A stretch of DNA of 64,000 nucleotides from Athripsodes cinereus. Its lineage: Eukaryota; Arthropoda; Insecta; Trichoptera; Leptoceridae. This document shows positions 20,742 through 31,869 of this stretch, one piece after another (position 1 is the stretch's first letter; every line of letters starts with the position of its first letter). The notes below the pieces were generated by a model. That model made no database searches and had not been told where the DNA came from. It saw only the letters and a list, made by a program, of their open reading frames with translations. A program made the translations under genes and the position numbers. The stretch is taken from positions 19,599,746-19,663,745 of the forward strand of contig OX388324.1 of assembly GCA_947579605.1 (NCBI GenBank), written 5' to 3'.

Positions 20742-22053
20742 TCTAATATATAAAAGGAAGACGTGTGTGTTACAACAATTATAACTCAAGAATGGCTGTA
20801 CCGATTTGAATGATCTTTGATTTGTTGGATTCTTCTCCGCCCGGAATAAACTATAGGCTATTAAAACATCTTACAAATTCACGGGAAGAAAATATATGAA
20901 GAAAACTATTTACGCCATACATTTTTAATTTCAAAAATAAAAACAATATGGAGAGTCCATACGCTATTAGCGCCCCCACGTCGCCTGTTGCATTGTGCTA
21001 AAATAATCCGTAGGTTCTGCTATATTAAGAACCAAATTACTATAACTAATATGAACGAAATGTGTACTAATATTTGTTTACTATAATTCGGTAGTTACGT
21101 GGCAATAGGTTGTATCTCACTAAAACATAATTTTACAGGAGAGCAAAAACAAAGTTTGCAAAAGAGATATTTCAGCCAAATTTCGAGCATTATATATCAT
21201 AATGAAGGTTATTATTATTTCTACAAGATAGATGTAACATTCTCTTAATAATTTCTTCTACAAGATGTATGTTTCATTCACTAAATAATTTATTGCAGTT
21301 TAAAAATATTTGAATTTTTTTGCCATGTTGATGAAAACAATCTTTCTACATGTCAATAAGTTACGTCTTTTCTCTCTTTATTCTGACTATAAAGAGACAT
21401 ATCTTTTTGCCACATCAAATATTACACTATTTTGAGCATTTTATGGAACAAACTTGAAAACGCAAAAAATGCGAGATACAACCTATTGCCATGTAACTAC
21501 CGACTTATTCGACTAATATTTATGTATCGATAGATCTGTCACATAAATGTGGACGTGCACAGATTATATTTGAAATTGTATTTTATTTTTGCAGATGGAA
21601 AATTATTATTGAACCAAAAATTGTGCTATTAAAGATGAAAATAAGAATGTGTTCATGTAGGTAGTTCTGATGCAAGATTGTGTAGTGAAATTTGCAGACA
21701 GAGAAGAAAAATTACGAAGAAAATTATTTACGCCATACATTTTTAATTTCAACTAAAAATGCAATATGGAGAATTATACAAAATCAACAATGAAGTTTTT
21801 TTATAGATTGGACTATTTATATGATAATTTTTCTATACATTCTCAAATTAAAAACGTTATCCATACAAATTAACATCTGTAGTTCTGATATTTCAATTTT
21901 TAAAAAATCATGGAAAGAATTTTTATAAATTTTAAATGAATAGGTAAAATCTACCTGAAAAAAAAAATAGTACCTACATAATTATATTACGTAATGCAGA
22001 TAATTTATAAACAAATCTGAGTTAAGTATAATTGTTCAACATAAATTGTTCAT

Positions 22054-22290
22054 GTCGGCCGGTGTGGCGCGGAGCTCTTTCCTTTGAGTCACGAGGTCCC
22101 GGGTTCGATTCCCGGACAGGGCAAAGTGAAGAATGACCTTTTTCAAATTGTCCTGGGTCTGGGTGTTACATATATATGTATATAGTGCATTGTATATGTG
22201 TGTATCGTCGCGTTAGTACCCATAATCAAGATTCATCTAAGTTTGGGACTAGCTCGATGTGTGTGAATTGTCTATGTAAAAAAAAAAATA
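22054..22290 (+). mobile_element. tRNA-derived SINE, full copy
   Basis: Head GTCGGCCGGTGTGGCGCGGA with box B GGTTCGATTCC, linker AAAGTGAAGAATGACC, body TCCTGGGTCTGGGTGTTACA and CGCGTTAGTACCCATAATC, and an A-rich 3' end after GTGTGAATTGTCTATGT. About 237 bp. It should be transcribed by RNA polymerase III and moved by a LINE partner. I base this on the box B and layout, not on a database match. Confidence 0.88.
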
Positions 22291-22294
22291 ATGT

Positions 22295-22650
22295 AACTTT
22301 CGCAGTTTAGCGGCCCCACCCGTTGTCGAGTACTTTTTTTCCATAGAAAAGGTAATATTTTTGAAACTTGAGGAAATTGTTGCCATATGTATAATTATTT
22401 TAATTTGCCGGCAAAAAAATCCACTTCGAAAATTAATTTCCTAAAATTCCGTACATATTACTTGACAACGGGTGGGGCCGCTCAAGTTTCATAGTTGCGA
22501 ATTTTTTTTCCTATAAAAGAAATTTCCAAAAATTTGGTGACCAAAAAATAATTCACCACATGGCAACAATTTCCTCAAGTTTCGAAAATATTACTTTTTC
22601 TATGGAAAAAAGTACTCGACAACGGGTGGGGCCGCTAAACTGCGAAAGTT
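22295..22650. repeat. Foldback element F1 nested in Helitron
   Basis: Same 356-bp unit as at 3504-3859, directly abutting the SINE A-tail. Confidence 0.85.
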
Positions 22651-22744
22651 CCAAATGAATTATATTTTTTTACACTATACCTTCGATGACACACTTTGAC
22701 AATTACGGGAGTTTGTAAAGAGATTAATAATATTAATCATTCAT

Positions 22745-22925
22745 AAAGTCAGTGGGAGAGGGCAGAAGATAGGGCAGGTGTCGAACATGTGTTGAAAGGC
22801 TTGGTTTGGAGTGGCCAGAGGTCCTGGAAGCAGCGGTGGACAGTTATCTCTTTAATATAGTTAGATACTTAGGGACAATGGGCCCCCGACCGAACTAGGA
22901 CAAGGGGAAGAAGATGTATGTATGA
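22745..22925 (+). mobile_element. LINE tail (family P) captured inside the Helitron
   Basis: It reads GTGGGAGAGGGCAGAAGA, then TTGGTTTGGAGTGGCCAGAG and CCGACCGAACTAGGACAAGG with an ATGTATGTATG tail. It has a small internal change relative to 3213-3415 (TTTAATATAGTTAGATAC in place of GGAGGAGATAC). Confidence 0.75.
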
Positions 22926-22989
22926 AATCGTTCATTGATTCTTAGGCGGTACGAAGTTCGCCGGGCCAGCTAGTATTAAAATAAAACAC

Positions 22990-23229
22990 TTAATTAAAAT
23001 AAAACACTTATTTGTAGTATATCCACGGTGACTTTTATTGAACGCGAGCCGACTTTTCGCCAGCCTGATGATGAGAGCGGAAGCTCTTGAAAGCCGGCTC
23101 GCGTCCAATAAAAAGTCACCGTGGATATACTACAAATAAGTGTTTTATTTTAATTAATTTAAAATTAAGACTATCAATTTTCAAAATTAAAGTGGTGATG
23201 AGATAATTATATCTCACCCATTCTGAAAA
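22990..23229. repeat. Penelope-like hairpin unit, copy B (duplicate of 19071-19310)
   Basis: Arms at 22990-23052 and 23095-23159 surround a loop with GCCTGATGATGAGAGCGG and AAGCTCTTGAAAGCC. The match to copy A continues past the hairpin through GACTATCAATTTTCAAAATT and CACCCATTCTGAAAA to 23229. After that comes TATTACTATAATG, the likely original right flank. Only a few differences separate copies A and B. Confidence 0.85.
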
Positions 23230-24493
23230 TATTACTATAATGAGTCAGAGTAGCTGATTTCCAGAGTCTATTGGTTATCTAATCTATGAAAGATTATACC
23301 TAAGAATTATTATTAATTCTGAATGATTTTGCTTCTTGGCTTTGGTGTCTTGAGACAGACGCACAGACGTTGGTGAATAGTGCAGTCTTTAATTAGTGAT
23401 GATAGAGATACATATACAGAATCTTTATAAAAAAAGTTTAATTGATCAATTAATTCAACCCCAAATCAACTGAAAAATCTGACAATCATCCCTTGAATGA
23501 GTAGTTTGTTGTTCTGGCAAAGGGATATTAGGTAGGTAGGTACTCACGTACCTCAGTTCCTATAGTCTTGATACTTCTTCCTTGTTCCTATCGTCTTTAT
23601 AGTTGGGAGTACCTACCGAGACAAGCCAAGAACACAAGTCAGAGAAATAACCAATGACAAATGATTGAAGAAAGCGGTAGGTAGTGAGTGGTACATACCA
23701 TTAAATAATATATTATTATACAACTTCTAGCTTGGGGTCTTATAGCTAAAGTAATAGATACACAAGGGTGGGGGGTGAGGAAATGTTTCTTAATTCATTT
23801 TTATACCAAACCTCACGTCTTATTTTCAATGAAAATTGTGTTAATTCCAAATGTTGGGTAGCCACTGGATTATGACTTTTGTGATGAACATGTAACTCGT
23901 TTTATCTGTGCAATACAAAAAACACACTCAAAATGTGTGTTTTTCACACTCAAAAAAAAATATTTTTTTGACAATACGACTTCCTATATTCTTTCATACT
24001 TTTTCTTTTTTGGGTCCGGACTTTAGATTTTGCTACTCCGGTATTCAGCGACGTATATCACCTTGCCATTCGCCATCATTAGGTCACTCTCATTACAGTG
24101 TTTTTAATATACTTCCTATATTAAAGACACTGTACAGGAAAGATAAAGAGGTCGATTAATTTCCAGGAAATTTGTAGTAATTTTCCCTAATTCAATCTTT
24201 GCATAATACACAAATACACCATTACGAAGTTGATACATTTTTCATTTACTTTTCCATGAATGAAAAAATTAAATTTATGGGAAACACAGTCAAGCTGTTT
24301 GAATTTTACTGTATTAAAAATTGGTACAGTAACTTGGTTTTGATTTACAAAAAATCGATGTCAAACTCTTTGTAAAACTTTGCAAGCCAAAATCAGGATA
24401 CTGCACCTATTTTTGTTTTTTTAAAGATATATCTGGGATTTTGTTATAAACCCAAATACAACCTTATACACCTTTCACAGTTATGCTTAAAGC
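23230..24493. other. AT-rich spacer with no recognised gene
   Basis: An 83-residue frame at 23908 is Ser/His/Phe-rich without family character. Short GTAGGTAGGTAGG runs near 23531. Confidence 0.5.
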
Positions 24494-24600
24494 TTGTGTC
24501 GTGAAAGGGGAGTTTGCCGGCACTTGGGATCGAACCGTGAACTTCTTGTGCACGGGGCCGGAACTTTACCTCCAGGCTATCGACAAACTCAAACAGCGTG
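24494..24600 (-). mobile_element. tRNA-like SINE head, second type
   Basis: On the minus strand a GTCGATAGCCTGGAGGTAAA box-A-like stretch is followed about 40 bases later by box B GGTTCGATCCC. Paired flanks (TTTGCCGGCA and TGCCGGCAAA) surround it. This differs in sequence from the SINE in the Helitrons. It could alternatively be a decayed tRNA pseudogene. Confidence 0.55.
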
Positions 24601-25974
24601 TGTTTATTTCTACAAATTAATCTTGAGTTTTACACAATAAACGTCAACTTAATCGATAAACTTAAATTCAAGTTTCTGTTATATATTTTTATCAATATTA
24701 TTTATCGAGATTTATACTGTCCTAATATCATGGCATCACCCATGCACGAGTAGAGAAGCAGGACTGATAGTATTGGGACTGATTCTTCGTTAAAATAGCA
24801 TCTTGTATTGAGAAGCAACGAGTTTGAATTTTGGTGGTTTGTTTTAGTATTGACTTAAATTAATGGTTCGGATGTCAGATTTCTCGAATCAAATTGTTTT
24901 GTAAATGATATCGAAACATTATCATATTATGTAGATATATTATTTACTTGCTGTAACGATAGAACCATTTCAAAAATAATATTATTAGGTACATTTGATT
25001 TTATTATTACATGTTTTAATGACGTTCAATATTCCAGAATAAACTCTCTTGTTCATTACGTTGCACTTTGTTGAAGATGCATTTACGATTATTTTCTACA
25101 TATAATTGCTATCTTTTGATTTAGATGAAGTTTATTTTGTAAAACTCCTATTATTTTCTTTCCCGAACAAATGGTTTTACCTTTATAAATAATTTAGAAT
25201 TTAAATTAATTAAAAACTTGAAAACCAGCAAAGAAAACAACAAACTATTTTGTGTTTGACTGTATTTTTATATACCTAGGTTTAATAATAGTAACGAGTT
25301 TGACAATGAATTTGTAAGTCGAAACCAGGTTACTATTATTAAAGCTATTAATAAATATAGTAAAACTCAAAACAATTTTTTTGTTTCCATAAAAAAAATA
25401 TTTGGTATCTTTTTCTACAACTGTATTTGATACGATGTGCTCTTGAATTTATGCAACCTTTTTTGTGCATGCATACCTACCTACAGCATTCGTTCTTTTG
25501 TCACAACTAGACTATTCTTATTTCTAACACCATTATACTGACTTTAATTCCATAAAAAAAGAAATAAAATTTATCTTAACGTAGAACACCCATCAAAGAA
25601 TAGGTCCTCCATTATATTTATTTATTCATTTATTAACAGCTATTAATAAACTTTTTTTATACATTAAAAAAAACATATTTATCAAAAGATCCACAATCAC
25701 GGATATCAATTCACATATAGACATTGGATAAACAATATCAGTTATTTTAGAAGGATTAACTATGTAACAGTTACGAGACATTTTGAATGTATTATCTCGC
25801 TCGTCAATGGTATAGGTTTACCGAAATCGATCGCGATTTTAAAAATCAAGTAACGGATGTGCATTGTAGAATATTTAAAAAAACATTCAAAATTGGATAA
25901 ACAATTTAAGAAACACAACATACAAACATATATAAAAAAATAAAAACACACACAGTTCAGTTCAAAAACATATT
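24601..25974. other. AT-rich spacer with no recognised gene
   Basis: Long A/T runs and no coding signal. Confidence 0.5.
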
Positions 25975-26240
25975 CCGTAAGTTTTCTGGTGTCCTGTAAC
26001 AGGAAGATGTTCGAAAAAATAAATATTTAATAAATATTTTTAACTAATTTTATTTTCACTAAATGAGTAAAACTCCATTATTTAATTAAAAATTTATAAG
26101 TAAAAACACTTTGGAGTTTTAATTTTTTTATTTAACAGTAACATAATATATTTCGGGTTCGGGTAAAGATATTTAACATCCTAAATTCAGTGATGAGGTT
26201 TGCCACCAAACAGAATGCCTTAAATATTTGTTGAAATAGA
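25975..26240 (+). repeat. Dispersed repeat DR1, split by AT-rich sequence
   Basis: GTAAGTTTTCTGGTGTCCTG with TAACAGGAAG at the left and AATTCAGTGATGAGGTTTGC with CACCAAACAGAATGCC at the right. About 150 bp of A/T-rich DNA lies between. Confidence 0.65.
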
Positions 26241-26394
26241 GTAGGCACCTATATTGTAAATATTGTAATGAAAAACTAATAGGTTTCTTACTTTTAATTG
26301 CAAATTAAGTGCCCTATATATGGTAAGAATTTGCAAAATATCACTTTATAAAACATTTCATATCGTCAATTCAACCATAATATTGGATACTCCA

Positions 26395-26460
26395 CATCAT
26401 CTAAAGCTCTTGATAGCCGGGTCATGGTTAATGAAGTCTTTGTGGAAGCGCTTGATGTAA
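26395..26460 (-). mobile_element. Penelope-like terminus remnant
   Basis: The words CATCATCTAAAGCTCTTGAT and AGCCGGGTCATGGTTAATGA, with GTCTTTGTGGA, parallel the terminus at 12178-12295 in decayed form. Confidence 0.4.
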
Positions 26461-26939
26461 GTGATTTTTATTTATACCTATAATGTCAAAATATTTTTAT
26501 CATATAAAGATATTTCAATAAAATAAGTTAAAATAATATTGTAATATTTTCGTCATATTTTCGTAATATTTTCTCACTTTTGCTACAGAATTTATCAGTT
26601 AGCAAGTAAATAGAAATGTACTTTATAATATCTACTTTAACTCGATATTTCATACTTAGATACGCAGAATTAGGTACACATTTTGACCGCGGCAGTTCCT
26701 CAATAAATTACACTCCCGACGATAAATTGTTTTTTTGAAATTAATCAGGCAATAAATGAAAAATATTGAAGGAAATTTATTATAATGAAGAAATAATGTT
26801 ACATTATTACGAGTTCGGATATATCGCTATTCAATTCCATTACTCAACAAGTAGAAATAATATGTAATAGATATATTTATTCAAAAACAGCTCTCCAATA
26901 TTGTAATTTAAGTGTATTCATATTATTATGATAAAGTTT
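26461..26939. other. AT-rich spacer
   Basis: No recognisable feature. Confidence 0.5.
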
Positions 26940-27094
26940 AATTTATTGACCAACGGTTCTTGGTGGGATTCCATATGAATAATTTATTAATTAAACAAGA
27001 TAGGTATGTGGTAAAGTTTACTTTACTTTGGCCTGACGATGAGAGCGGACGCTCTTCAAAGGAATGCTCGCAAATTAATAAAGTCAAGAGTGAA
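26940..27094 (+). mobile_element. Penelope-like terminus with hammerhead-like motif
   Basis: ACCAACGGTTCTTGGTGGGA resembles the CGACGGTACTTGTTGGAA word at 19042. It is followed by GCCTGACGATGAGAGCGG and ACGCTCTTCAAAGG, a CTGACGA box and hairpin with CAAA in place of GAAA. Confidence 0.5.
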
Positions 27095-27180
27095 ATTGAT
27101 TCTCCAGAATGATCGCCAACGTCGGGGGGACCTGATAAGGTACTGATAGAAGAAGAGAAGAAGAAGAGTAAAATAATTAT
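27095..27180 (+). mobile_element. LINE 3' tail (family V)
   Basis: GAATGATCGCCAACGTCGGG and GGGACCTGATAAGG are followed by a GAAGAAGA run. The same end is inverted at 29255-29345 and 37522-37625. The encoded end resembles a LINE C-terminus (NDRQRRGG). Confidence 0.65.
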
Positions 27181-27389
27181 GAGTCTTGTTTTATTATAAT
27201 TTATTTAGATATATTATGCTTTAAAAACATAAAAAAGTGAAATTAACTATATAATGATAATCGCATTGACGTTGTTTTTATTTCGTTCAATAGTTAAACA
27301 ATTCGAAATATTTATTTGTGGAATTTAAAATACGCATATAATTTTTTTCATAACTAAATATTTCATACATAGAGAGAACCCTGTAGGTA

Positions 27390-27437
27390 TTTTTTTATAG
27401 TTATTTTTTATAGTTATTTTTTATAGTTATTTGTTTA
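27390..27437 (+). repeat. Short tandem repeat, 15-bp period
   Basis: TTTTTTATAGTTATT repeated three times. Confidence 0.8.
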
Positions 27438-27484
27438 TGGAATTGAAAAAGTGGCGTTGATTGTGCATTACTAATAAAATCATT

Positions 27485-27600
27485 TTTTTTATTTATTTAT
27501 TTATTCAGATATTCACGGCCGAAGCCTTTTACATGTAAAAAATTTAGTATACATACAAAAAGTATTTTTCTTTTAAAAAAGACACAAAACAATTAATAAG
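27485..27600 (-). mobile_element. LINE or SINE 3' end with (AAAT)n tail
   Basis: Read on the minus strand: TACATGTAAAAGGCTTCGGC, then CGTGAATATCTG and an (AAATAAAT)n tail. Matching ends lie at 28610-28655 and 55785-55845. Confidence 0.55.
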
Positions 27601-27954
27601 ACACAAAACAAGAGTACAATTAAATAATAGAACAACGTTGACTCAGTTTCAAAAGAAAATTAAAAAAGGAATTGGGTCAAGAAATTAATTTCAACAAAAA
27701 TAATTTTAAAATTGTAATGATATAAATATTAAATGTCAAACAGGAAAAAACAAATGGTCAATCAGTTAAAAAATCGCACATTAAAATTGTGGACATGCTG
27801 AGTTATGGAATTGTACAGTCGATATGATTTATTGTTGATAATTTCATCGGGAACATGGAGAGATTGTCAAATCGATGTAAAACTTACCTTAAAACTTGAA
27901 AACCTAGTCTTTCATTTCTATTTTATTTTTACATATTACATTGATAATCATAAT

Positions 27955-28060
27955 GTTCCATGGAGCACCCGGCAAATAATTGGTCTCCCACTCTTTTCCG
28001 TAAATTTTGAGTGTCCTGTATGAGGCAGGATTTCGAGAAAATAAAGACATTTTACATTGA
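27955..28060 (+). repeat. Dispersed repeat DR1, left part
   Basis: TTCCATGGAGCACCCGGCAA, CCCACTCTTTTCCGTAAATT, TTGAGTGTCCTGTATGAGGC. Its right part resumes at 28664, so the sequence between is an insertion into DR1. Confidence 0.8.
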
Positions 28061-28064
28061 ACTA

Positions 28065-28660
28065 TTTATGATATTAATTCTTATGACATTTAAATTATTT
28101 GTATCATTTCCTTTAGATTTTTTTCCTTCAATCTACATGACATCTCCTACATTATTGCAATTTTAATTCTTGACATATTAAATACTAAACATTTCATTGA
28201 CATTCTGTACTGATACTCCAATATTTTATGATTTGACTTAGGTAAATTAGGGCGGGCCAGGGGTGGCCTGATATGGGACCCTATTTTTTTACAAAGACCA
28301 ACATACCTAATTTATCCATTTTTTGGTCCCTGTGAGGGCTGCCCCTGGCTCGCTCATCTGAGATCCCTATAGGGAGCCCATGATGAGTTTGATAAGAAGA
28401 AAGAGTGATATGTGATGACCATAATAATTTAAAATATATTGTGAAAATTGACAAATGTACCTATTGTAAGAAGGGAAATAAAAGAATTTCATTTCATTTC
28501 AAATTATTATTGTTATGAAATGATTCCCTTTTGTGTTTTGTTAATTCTTGTTTTCCAACTGTGTTGTGAATGAGATATTTGATTTGTGTATTGTTTATTC
28601 TTAAACATGTAAAAGGCTCACGCCGTGGATTGTGAAATAAATAAATAAAAATAAATTTTA
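28065..28660 (+). mobile_element. Insertion into DR1: LINE 3' region with (AAAT)n tail
   Basis: This block interrupts DR1. It contains an inverted pair, GGGCCAGGGGTGGCC near 28255 against GGGCTGCCCCTGGCTC near 28337, and ends CATGTAAAAGGCTCACGCCG, TGG and an (AAATAAAT)n tail. The same 3' end is at 55785. No reading frame survives. An insertion consisting of LINE 3' UTR is the simplest reading. Confidence 0.5.
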
Positions 28661-28663
28661 AAT

Positions 28664-28805
28664 TCAGTGATGAGATTTGCCATCTATTCTGAATGTCTTA
28701 ATTTTTATTGGTACTGAGAGGGTGGCTTACATGTTTTTTTTTTACATACGGCTGATCTGCTGACTACCTTACGTGTGGGATATGTCGTAATGGTATACAT
28801 AGATA
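28664..28805 (+). repeat. Dispersed repeat DR1, right part
   Basis: AATTCAGTGATGAGATTTGC, ACGGCTGATCTGCTGACTAC, GTGTGGGATATGTCGTAATG. Confidence 0.75.
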
Positions 28806-29254
28806 GATCTATAGGAAATTTTTGAGTCTACTTATAAGAATCTATTCATCATATTTATTATGACGATAGATAGCTGTATCATCAAATAATTACCTCTCTC
28901 TATTTCTGAGTGAGAATAATAGAAAAATAATTATCAATTAAGCAACAGTCATTTCAGAATGAGCTTTCATTTCTTTCATCCTTCACACCGATGTAGTGCT
29001 TATTTAACTTTTTCGTTTTGATGAAACGGTTTGTGTTTCAGCCGGATTCTCAATATCCGGTGAAGCTTCTAACAGGACATATATGAAAATTTAACATATG
29101 AAATTGATTTAATTTTGAAATTAAATGATGATGAGAAAAGAGTCTCGTTATATCCCTTTATGTGTTTTTTTATATATTCTATAACTCAACCGAATAATAG
29201 GAGCAAATTTTATGTAAGTATAGGTACAAATTAGAAAGTTTAATTTTATTCAAT
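28806..29254. other. AT-rich spacer
   Basis: No recognised coding sequence. Confidence 0.5.
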
Positions 29255-29480
29255 ATTCTTCTTTTTAAAGTGCCATGTCAAATCCCCCCGACGTCGGCTA
29301 TCACCCTGGCGTGGGCTTTCTCTGTCCTGTGCTCTACTCTTGAATGTTTCTTAACCAGGATATTTGCCGCCTTTCCACACCGCGACTACCCTTAATGGCC
29401 CACCCGTGAGGAAAAATTTGGTTTGAATGTGCAGATATATAGGAGTAAACGACTCCTGCAATATCTGGGTTTGAAGTGGG
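29255..29480 (-). mobile_element. LINE remnant (family V tail plus upstream coding scrap)
   Basis: The left part (CAAATCCCCCCGACGTCGGC) is the family V 3' end in reverse. Further right, GGCCCACCCGTGAGG and ACTCCTGCAATATCTGGG match words near 36060-36150 and 42460-42550, which look like untranslated LINE sequence. Confidence 0.5.
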
Positions 29481-29989
29481 TCCCTCTTCAATCTTGTTAC
29501 AATCTTATGATCAACATACTTGTTTGTCTTGAGAAAAGTACGTTTAATACTTGTATAATAGTTCTTATTGAATTTCTCCATATCACTTAAATGTGTTATG
29601 AAACTCTGCGACACAGTTAACGGATATATCTCTTTCATATTTATTACGTTTTATATAATACGTATTCTGACATAATATAAACGCTAATAATAATTTGATT
29701 CATAACAACTGATTGAAATCACACACTTGGATAGCTTTCTTTTGATTGTCAGAATCATTCAGAGCTTTCTCATTTGAAATAATGACAAATTAAATAAAGA
29801 ACTCGCACATACGAAAACAACATGGAGCTTTCGACATCAAATTGAAATGATATTATATATAATATAATGTAAAGATGTTTGGAATGTCTTCGGAACCGAG
29901 AGTTATTCTTAGACTCGTTGGAATAGAAATAGTTTAATCCACCCACATTTTTCTGCAAATAATTTAATAATTAAATCGCAACGTCTTAT
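29481..29989. other. AT-rich spacer
   Basis: No recognised feature. Confidence 0.45.
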
Positions 29990-30140
29990 ATCATATTACG
30001 TTCCGAGGAGTCTTCAAAGAGAATTCATCTTCCCACTCTTTTCTGTAATTTTTCTAGTACCCTACTTTTTATGATACGACACGTTAAAGACACTGATTTT
30101 TTTTATCAACAGTGATAAAATATTATATCACTCATCTGAA
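29990..30140 (+). repeat. Dispersed repeat DR1, diverged fragment
   Basis: TTCCCACTCTTTTCTGTAAT, TAGTACCCTAC and ATCACTCATCTGAAATGTCT follow the DR1 order. Confidence 0.5.
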
Positions 30141-30413
30141 ATGTCTTATTATTCAAAGCACGTTGATGATGACTTACATATTAATTACTTAATTGAAATT
30201 ATTTTATTGAATCAAAATGAAAAAGATATATATTATGAGACTCTCGACCATGTCTTTTTTGCATGCCCACTTCGAGATCGTGGTGTATTGTATTTCTCTC
30301 TTCGAAATGTACAATACCCGCTTAACATCAGCTATCTGCTTGGTTTAGAGGATGATAAGGTCCATCAATGTTTGATTTTGTTCGAAAAAAATCATTTTAC
30401 TTTGAGGAATTGA
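30141..30413 (+). pseudogene. Decayed LINE ORF C-terminus, R1/jockey-type zinc knuckle
   Basis: A 90-residue frame contains YYETLDHVFFACPLRDRGVL, matching the E(T)-DH-FF-CP motif at the C-terminus of several LINE polyproteins (compare CECGAVQDDSHLLICP at 4394-4622). Downstream is LRNVQYPLNISYLLG. The start codon is arbitrary and no reverse-transcriptase domain remains. It abuts a DR1 copy on the left. Confidence 0.6.
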
Positions 30414-30738
30414 TCACATTTGCTTTTGATAGAACTAATTAATTTTTTCTATTTATTGTAAGATGAATAATTTATAAATCTGCGATTTTTAAAGGCGGAA
30501 ATCATCCAAGCAAGGGTTCATCGCCAATACCTATTATAAAAAAATGAAAAATAAATTCTCGACTTCTATAAATTTCATCTCCCACATCAAACACGGTTTT
30601 CTTATAATAAATTGTATTTTATATAATTTTGAGGTTTGTGTTAGGTTAATTTTATTGAAACAAGTGTTTATTTCTACTGTAGATTATCGACTATTAATTT
30701 TGATTGATGATAAACTGATAAGCTGAATGACGTTTCTC
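30414..30738. other. AT-rich spacer
   Basis: No recognised feature. Confidence 0.45.
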
Positions 30739-30990
30739 TCTACTACTACTTCTACAACAACACCATCACAGCGTATCTCAAAAGCGGGGTAGCCAGCATT
30801 TAATAAACATGCAAGCCGTCTTCTCTATGCCAACAATTAATACCTACATTCCGGATGGGATGCAATTAAACCACATCGCTGAATTTGAGATGTATAATGT
30901 CTTTATTTTTTTCGAAAGCCTGTCTTTTACAGGACACTCGAAAACTTACGAAGAAGAGTGAGAGACCAATTATTCATTACCGGGTGCGCC
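30739..30990 (-). repeat. Dispersed repeat DR1, long reverse copy
   Basis: It begins CTACTACTACTTCTACAAC, then ACCATCACAGCGTATCTCAA, GGGGTAGCCAGCA, CATGCAAGCCGTCTTCTCT, and ends CCTGTCTTTTACAGGACACT with CGAAAACTTACG. Nearly full length. Confidence 0.8.
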
Positions 30991-31680
30991 TTTGCACTTT
31001 GGACGTCTCTCTTACGATCGACAAATGGATTACCATTTCATCCATACTACTCCCTCGGGGCAGCGTTCCTCGTTTCATTACAAAATTGAATCCAATTTAA
31101 GCATGTGTTTGTCGTTATGGAGATACCTACGCCCAGGTACTGCCCTTTACAAAAAATAGAATAAATATAAATAGATAAACTTAAATGTTTTATTCCTTTT
31201 ATTTCCTTCTAATCAGTGAAAAAGTCACTTGTTATTAGCTAGTTGTGTGTGCGTGTGTGTGTATGTATAACTTTGTACTGGATATCTATTGTATAGAGAA
31301 TTCTTTAGATGTTGTTCACGAAGCGAAACTGTGTTGTTTTCGTAAATAGTATGTACCGCCATCTATAATGTACTGTGTACTACTGAAATTACTCTTATAC
31401 GACCATTTTGTTAACACCATGAAACGTCAGCAAACAAAAACATTGTATCTGCAATTTTTATATTAATTTCTAAGTATTTATATGTAGCAGATTCGTCCCA
31501 CTTCAATTTGTCATTTATTTAGTGATCTGCAAAGCAAAGGTATCGAGGTATGCTACTCACCCATCTTTAATGCGTTTTTTTGTGAACACAAGGAGGCAAA
31601 TATTTGCAAATTCATTATGACTAGAAAATGGTATGAAGGAATAGATAGAATAGGGCAAAGATCGCATCCTGTGATGGTTG
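30991..31680. other. Spacer with no recognised gene
   Basis: GTGTGTGTG run near 31245. Nothing coding. Confidence 0.45.
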
Positions 31681-31830
31681 ATTTCTTAGCCTGATGATGG
31701 AGTCGAGAGTTTCCGAATACTAGTACGCGAAGTTAATAAAAGTCATTTGGAAGTTAACTACATACAGTGTTTTTTTTTCAATTTTATCTTGAAATGGACT
31801 TCCAACAAGTACCTACCTTCGGTCAATAAT
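31681..31830 (+). mobile_element. Penelope-like terminus with hammerhead-like motif
   Basis: AGCCTGATGATGGAGTCGAG, then AGTTTCCGAA, AATAAAAGTCA and, at the right, ACTTCCAACAAGTACC followed by CGGTCAA. The last word is the inverse of the CGACGGTACTTGTTGGAA end seen at 19042. Confidence 0.5.
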
Positions 31831-31869
31831 ATCAATATATTTAGATTTATTAAAATGTATTGTCATCAT

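Larger units (their letters stand above)
20742..22973 (+). mobile_element. Helitron, complete non-autonomous copy
   Basis: TCTAATATATAAAAGGAAG at the 5' end and CGGTACGAAGTTCGCCGGGC followed by CAGCTAG at the 3' end, with A at 20741 and T at 22974. At 2232 bp it lacks the LINE insertion present in the minus-strand copy. Internal cargo in order: F2 foldback (about 21086-21508), SINE (22054-22290), F1 foldback (22295-22650), LINE scrap (about 22745-22925). Confidence 0.9.

Noticed and set aside
22054..22130. Possible true tRNA gene with a perfect box B
   Set aside because: It recurs inside each Helitron, lacks a complete cloverleaf and continues into a shared SINE body with an A-rich end.
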